Origin: Bacteroidota bacterium
GTDB taxonomy: Bacteria > Bacteroidota > Bacteroidia > UBA7662 > CANHCV01
Length of the DNA stretch: 6,856 bases
Assembly (NCBI GenBank): GCA_027488715.1
Contig: JAIYBD010000093.1
Span: 1-6,856 of the forward strand
Direction of reading: 5' to 3'
Part shown: positions 6,048 through 6,856 of the stretch, one piece after another
How positions within the stretch are numbered: the stretch's first letter is position 1
Layout: each line of letters opens with the position of its first letter
The notes under the pieces: generated by a model
Told to the model about the DNA's origin: nothing
Seen by the model: the letters and a program-made list of their open reading frames with translations, nothing else
Databases searched by the model: none
Made by a program: the position numbers and the translations under genes

Positions 6048-6721
6048 TATCGACCTCCTCTTCCACCAGTACTTGGGCGAGCCCCTCCTCCACCAGATGA
6101 AGGATTGGAAAAGCCGCCAGAACCGCCAGAATTATAATTTGAATGGTTATTGAATGAGTTACCCGAATTAAATCCCGAATTTCCTTGGTAGTTGCTACCA
6201 TTGTTCCATCCCCCTCGAGACCCTGAACTGGGTCGCGATCCACTGGAGCCATTCCAATTCTGAGTGCGAATGGGAGGTGAAGTGGCGCCTGAGGTTCGGG
6301 AAGGGCGAGTTGGAACGGAAATATTCCCGCCCGGTACTCGGTTAATCGGCGCTCCCCAAGGATTGTACCGGTAAGGGTCGTAATAAGACCCGTAAAACAT
6401 CGGACTACCGTAAGTGTAACCAAACGGATCGGAATAATAACCTGAAGGATTATAACCAAATGGAGAGAAAGGGGCATAACCCGGCATAAACGGACCGTAG
6501 AACGTGGTTAGACGCTCCCGCGGATCTGTATTTTGAGGCGTAATCGCTATCGTTTTCTTCTCTCGAAGGGTCGATAAATCTTCTTTCCCTTCCCGAGAAG
6601 ATCGCACATAGGTGTCATCCCAATCGGATTCGCTGCTCGCAATTTTCGAGCTCGAACAGCTGGAAATCATCCAGCCCATCACCACGAAAAAAAATACTGC
6701 CTTCATAACGTTAGGTTTCAT
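6047..6721 (-). CDS. Low-complexity Gly/Ser/Asn- and Tyr/Pro-rich lipoprotein of unknown function
   Basis: I do not recognise a named family. The 224 residues start with a lipoprotein signal peptide (hydrophobic FFFVVMGWM) and a lipobox ISSC, with the acylated Cys at 22. After it come a Ser run and an acidic cluster, ESDWDD (31-36). A charged linker to about residue 70 leads to a Tyr/Phe/Pro/Gly-rich stretch at 75-123, with repeated G-Y, D-P and P-F-G-Y units. Residues 155-224 are almost entirely Gly, Ser, Asn and Arg, and probably disordered. No enzyme motif is seen. Met1 (6721-6719) and Met6 (6706-6704) could each start translation; Met6 gives a more typical lipoprotein signal, while Met1 gives the longest frame. 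It is the first gene of the operon, divergent from proS, and its stop overlaps the barrel gene start, suggesting a partner role at the outer membrane. Similar proteins in the phylum have been mislabelled vitellogenin-like because of composition. Confidence 0.75.
   Translation of the reverse strand: MKPNVMKAVFFFVVMGWMISSCSSSKIASSESDWDDTYVRSSREGKEDLSTLREKKTIAITPQNTDPRERLTTFYGPFMPGYAPFSPFGYNPSGYYSDPFGYTYGSPMFYGSYYDPYRYNPWGAPINRVPGGNISVPTRPSRTSGATSPPIRTQNWNGSSGSRPSSGSRGGWNNGSNYQGNSGFNSGNSFNNHSNYNSGGSGGFSNPSSGGGGARPSTGGRGGR
6052..6061 (-). promoter_or_regulatory. Shine-Dalgarno-like site before the outer-membrane barrel gene
   Basis: On the minus strand the ATG at 6047-6045 is preceded by AGAGGAGGTCGATA, placing a near-perfect GGAGGT about 5 nt upstream. 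It is the only strong site of this kind in the window; the other starts have A/T-rich leaders or at most a weak purine run. The same bases encode the Gly-Arg-Gly-Gly-Arg tail of the upstream lipoprotein. Ribosomes of Bacteroidota mostly ignore such sites, so the match may be a by-product of that coding sequence. Confidence 0.4.
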
Positions 6722-6737
6722 GGGTAAAAATACGGCA

Positions 6738-6745
6738 AAAAGTTA
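6738..6745 (-). promoter_or_regulatory. Weak candidate -7 element for the minus-strand operon (TAACTTTT)
   Basis: Read on the minus strand, TAACTTTT fits TAnnTTTG except for the last base, 16 nt upstream of the lipoprotein ATG. No convincing -33 TTG is present at the expected distance. It overlaps by two bases the plus-strand proS element, so both promoters would compete for the same DNA if both are real. Confidence 0.25.
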
Positions 6746-6751
6746 TCTTTG
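6744..6751 (+). promoter_or_regulatory. Putative proS -7 promoter element (TATCTTTG)
   Basis: TATCTTTG matches the Bacteroidota consensus TAnnTTTG at every fixed base and lies in the only intergenic space between the divergent genes. At -33 only a two-of-three match to TTG is found (ATG at 6720-6722, spacing 21). Transcription would start near 6757, giving a leader of about 45 nt before the proS ATG. Confidence 0.6.
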
Positions 6752-6760
6752 CATCTAGAG

Positions 6761-6780
6761 AACGACGGAAGACCTTCGTT
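6761..6780 (+). other. Small imperfect hairpin in the proS leader
   Basis: AACGA (6761-6765) pairs with TCGTT (6776-6780); inside, after a C/T mismatch, GG (6767-6768) pairs with CC (6773-6774) around an AAGA loop. There is no T-tract behind it, so it is not a terminator. It may have no function or may affect translation of proS. Confidence 0.3.
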
Positions 6781-6801
6781 GGTTTCGTAAAAAATTGATT
6801 C

Positions 6802-6856
6802 ATGGCAAAAGAAATTACATCACGCTCCGAAAACTATTCCCAATGGTACATTGATT
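6802..6856 (+). CDS. proS: Prolyl-tRNA synthetase, N-terminal fragment (cut by window end)
   Basis: Only 18 full codons are present: MAKEITSRSENYSQWYID. The pattern MAKE(I/L)TSR...YSxWY is the start of the ProRS form found in Bacteroidota (the shorter archaeal/eukaryote-like type), which charges tRNA-Pro in the cytoplasm. The ATG at 6802 is preceded by an A/T-rich leader with no Shine-Dalgarno site and fits the family's usual N-terminus. The gene is divergent from the lipoprotein operon and has its own well-matched promoter element. Identification rests on a short peptide, so sequence to the right should confirm it. Confidence 0.8.
   Translation, partial: MAKEITSRSENYSQWYID

Noticed and set aside
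6050..6260. Gly/Ser/Asn-rich coding region as a DNA tandem repeat or CRISPR-like array
   Set aside because: The bases do not form regular units of fixed length; the repetitiveness is in amino-acid composition only.
5950..6477. A 175-codon minus-strand frame spanning the lipoprotein/barrel junction
   Set aside because: It overlaps two convincing signal-peptide-bearing genes in another frame and its own translation lacks any motif; it arises from the low-complexity coding sequence.

Overview
The window looks like chromosomal core DNA from a member of the Bacteroidota, probably the order Flavobacteriales or a close relative. The main reasons are a GldJ-type gliding/type IX secretion lipoprotein, a ProRS N-terminus typical of the phylum, a FadL-like outer-membrane protein with the NPATLG signature common there, two exact TAnnTTTG promoter -7 elements, and almost no Shine-Dalgarno sites. 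G+C is moderate, roughly low to mid 40s percent by eye. I see no mobile element, tRNA, rRNA, CRISPR array or phage gene.

Layout from left to right. Positions 1-83 may be the tail of an unidentified plus-strand gene. gldJ follows at 156-1586 (+), closed by a strong intrinsic terminator. purK (1644-2780, +) and purE (2777-3304, +) overlap by 4 nt and form the two-enzyme AIR-to-CAIR step of purine synthesis. The purE end overlaps by 17 nt the end of a convergent minus-strand operon. Read 6721 to 3288, that operon encodes a Gly/Ser/Asn-rich lipoprotein, a FadL/OMPP1-like outer-membrane barrel, a tandem-repeat DUF1599 protein and a PlsC-type acyltransferase. The four genes are joined by a 1-nt overlap, a 1-nt gap and a 4-nt overlap. 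An 80-nt divergent promoter region separates this operon from proS, of which only the first 18 codons are present.

Functionally, gldJ belongs to the gliding/T9SS machinery and purKE to nucleotide biosynthesis. The minus operon is mostly envelope-related (lipoprotein, outer-membrane barrel, phospholipid acyltransferase), with one cytoplasmic protein of unknown function. The lipoprotein/barrel pair inside that operon is the least understood part.

I found no clear new defence or mobile system. The points most worth a second look are the terminator whose T-tract doubles as the purK -7 element, the atypical acyltransferase motifs, the terminator-free convergent overlap, and the coupled lipoprotein/barrel/DUF1599/acyltransferase operon.
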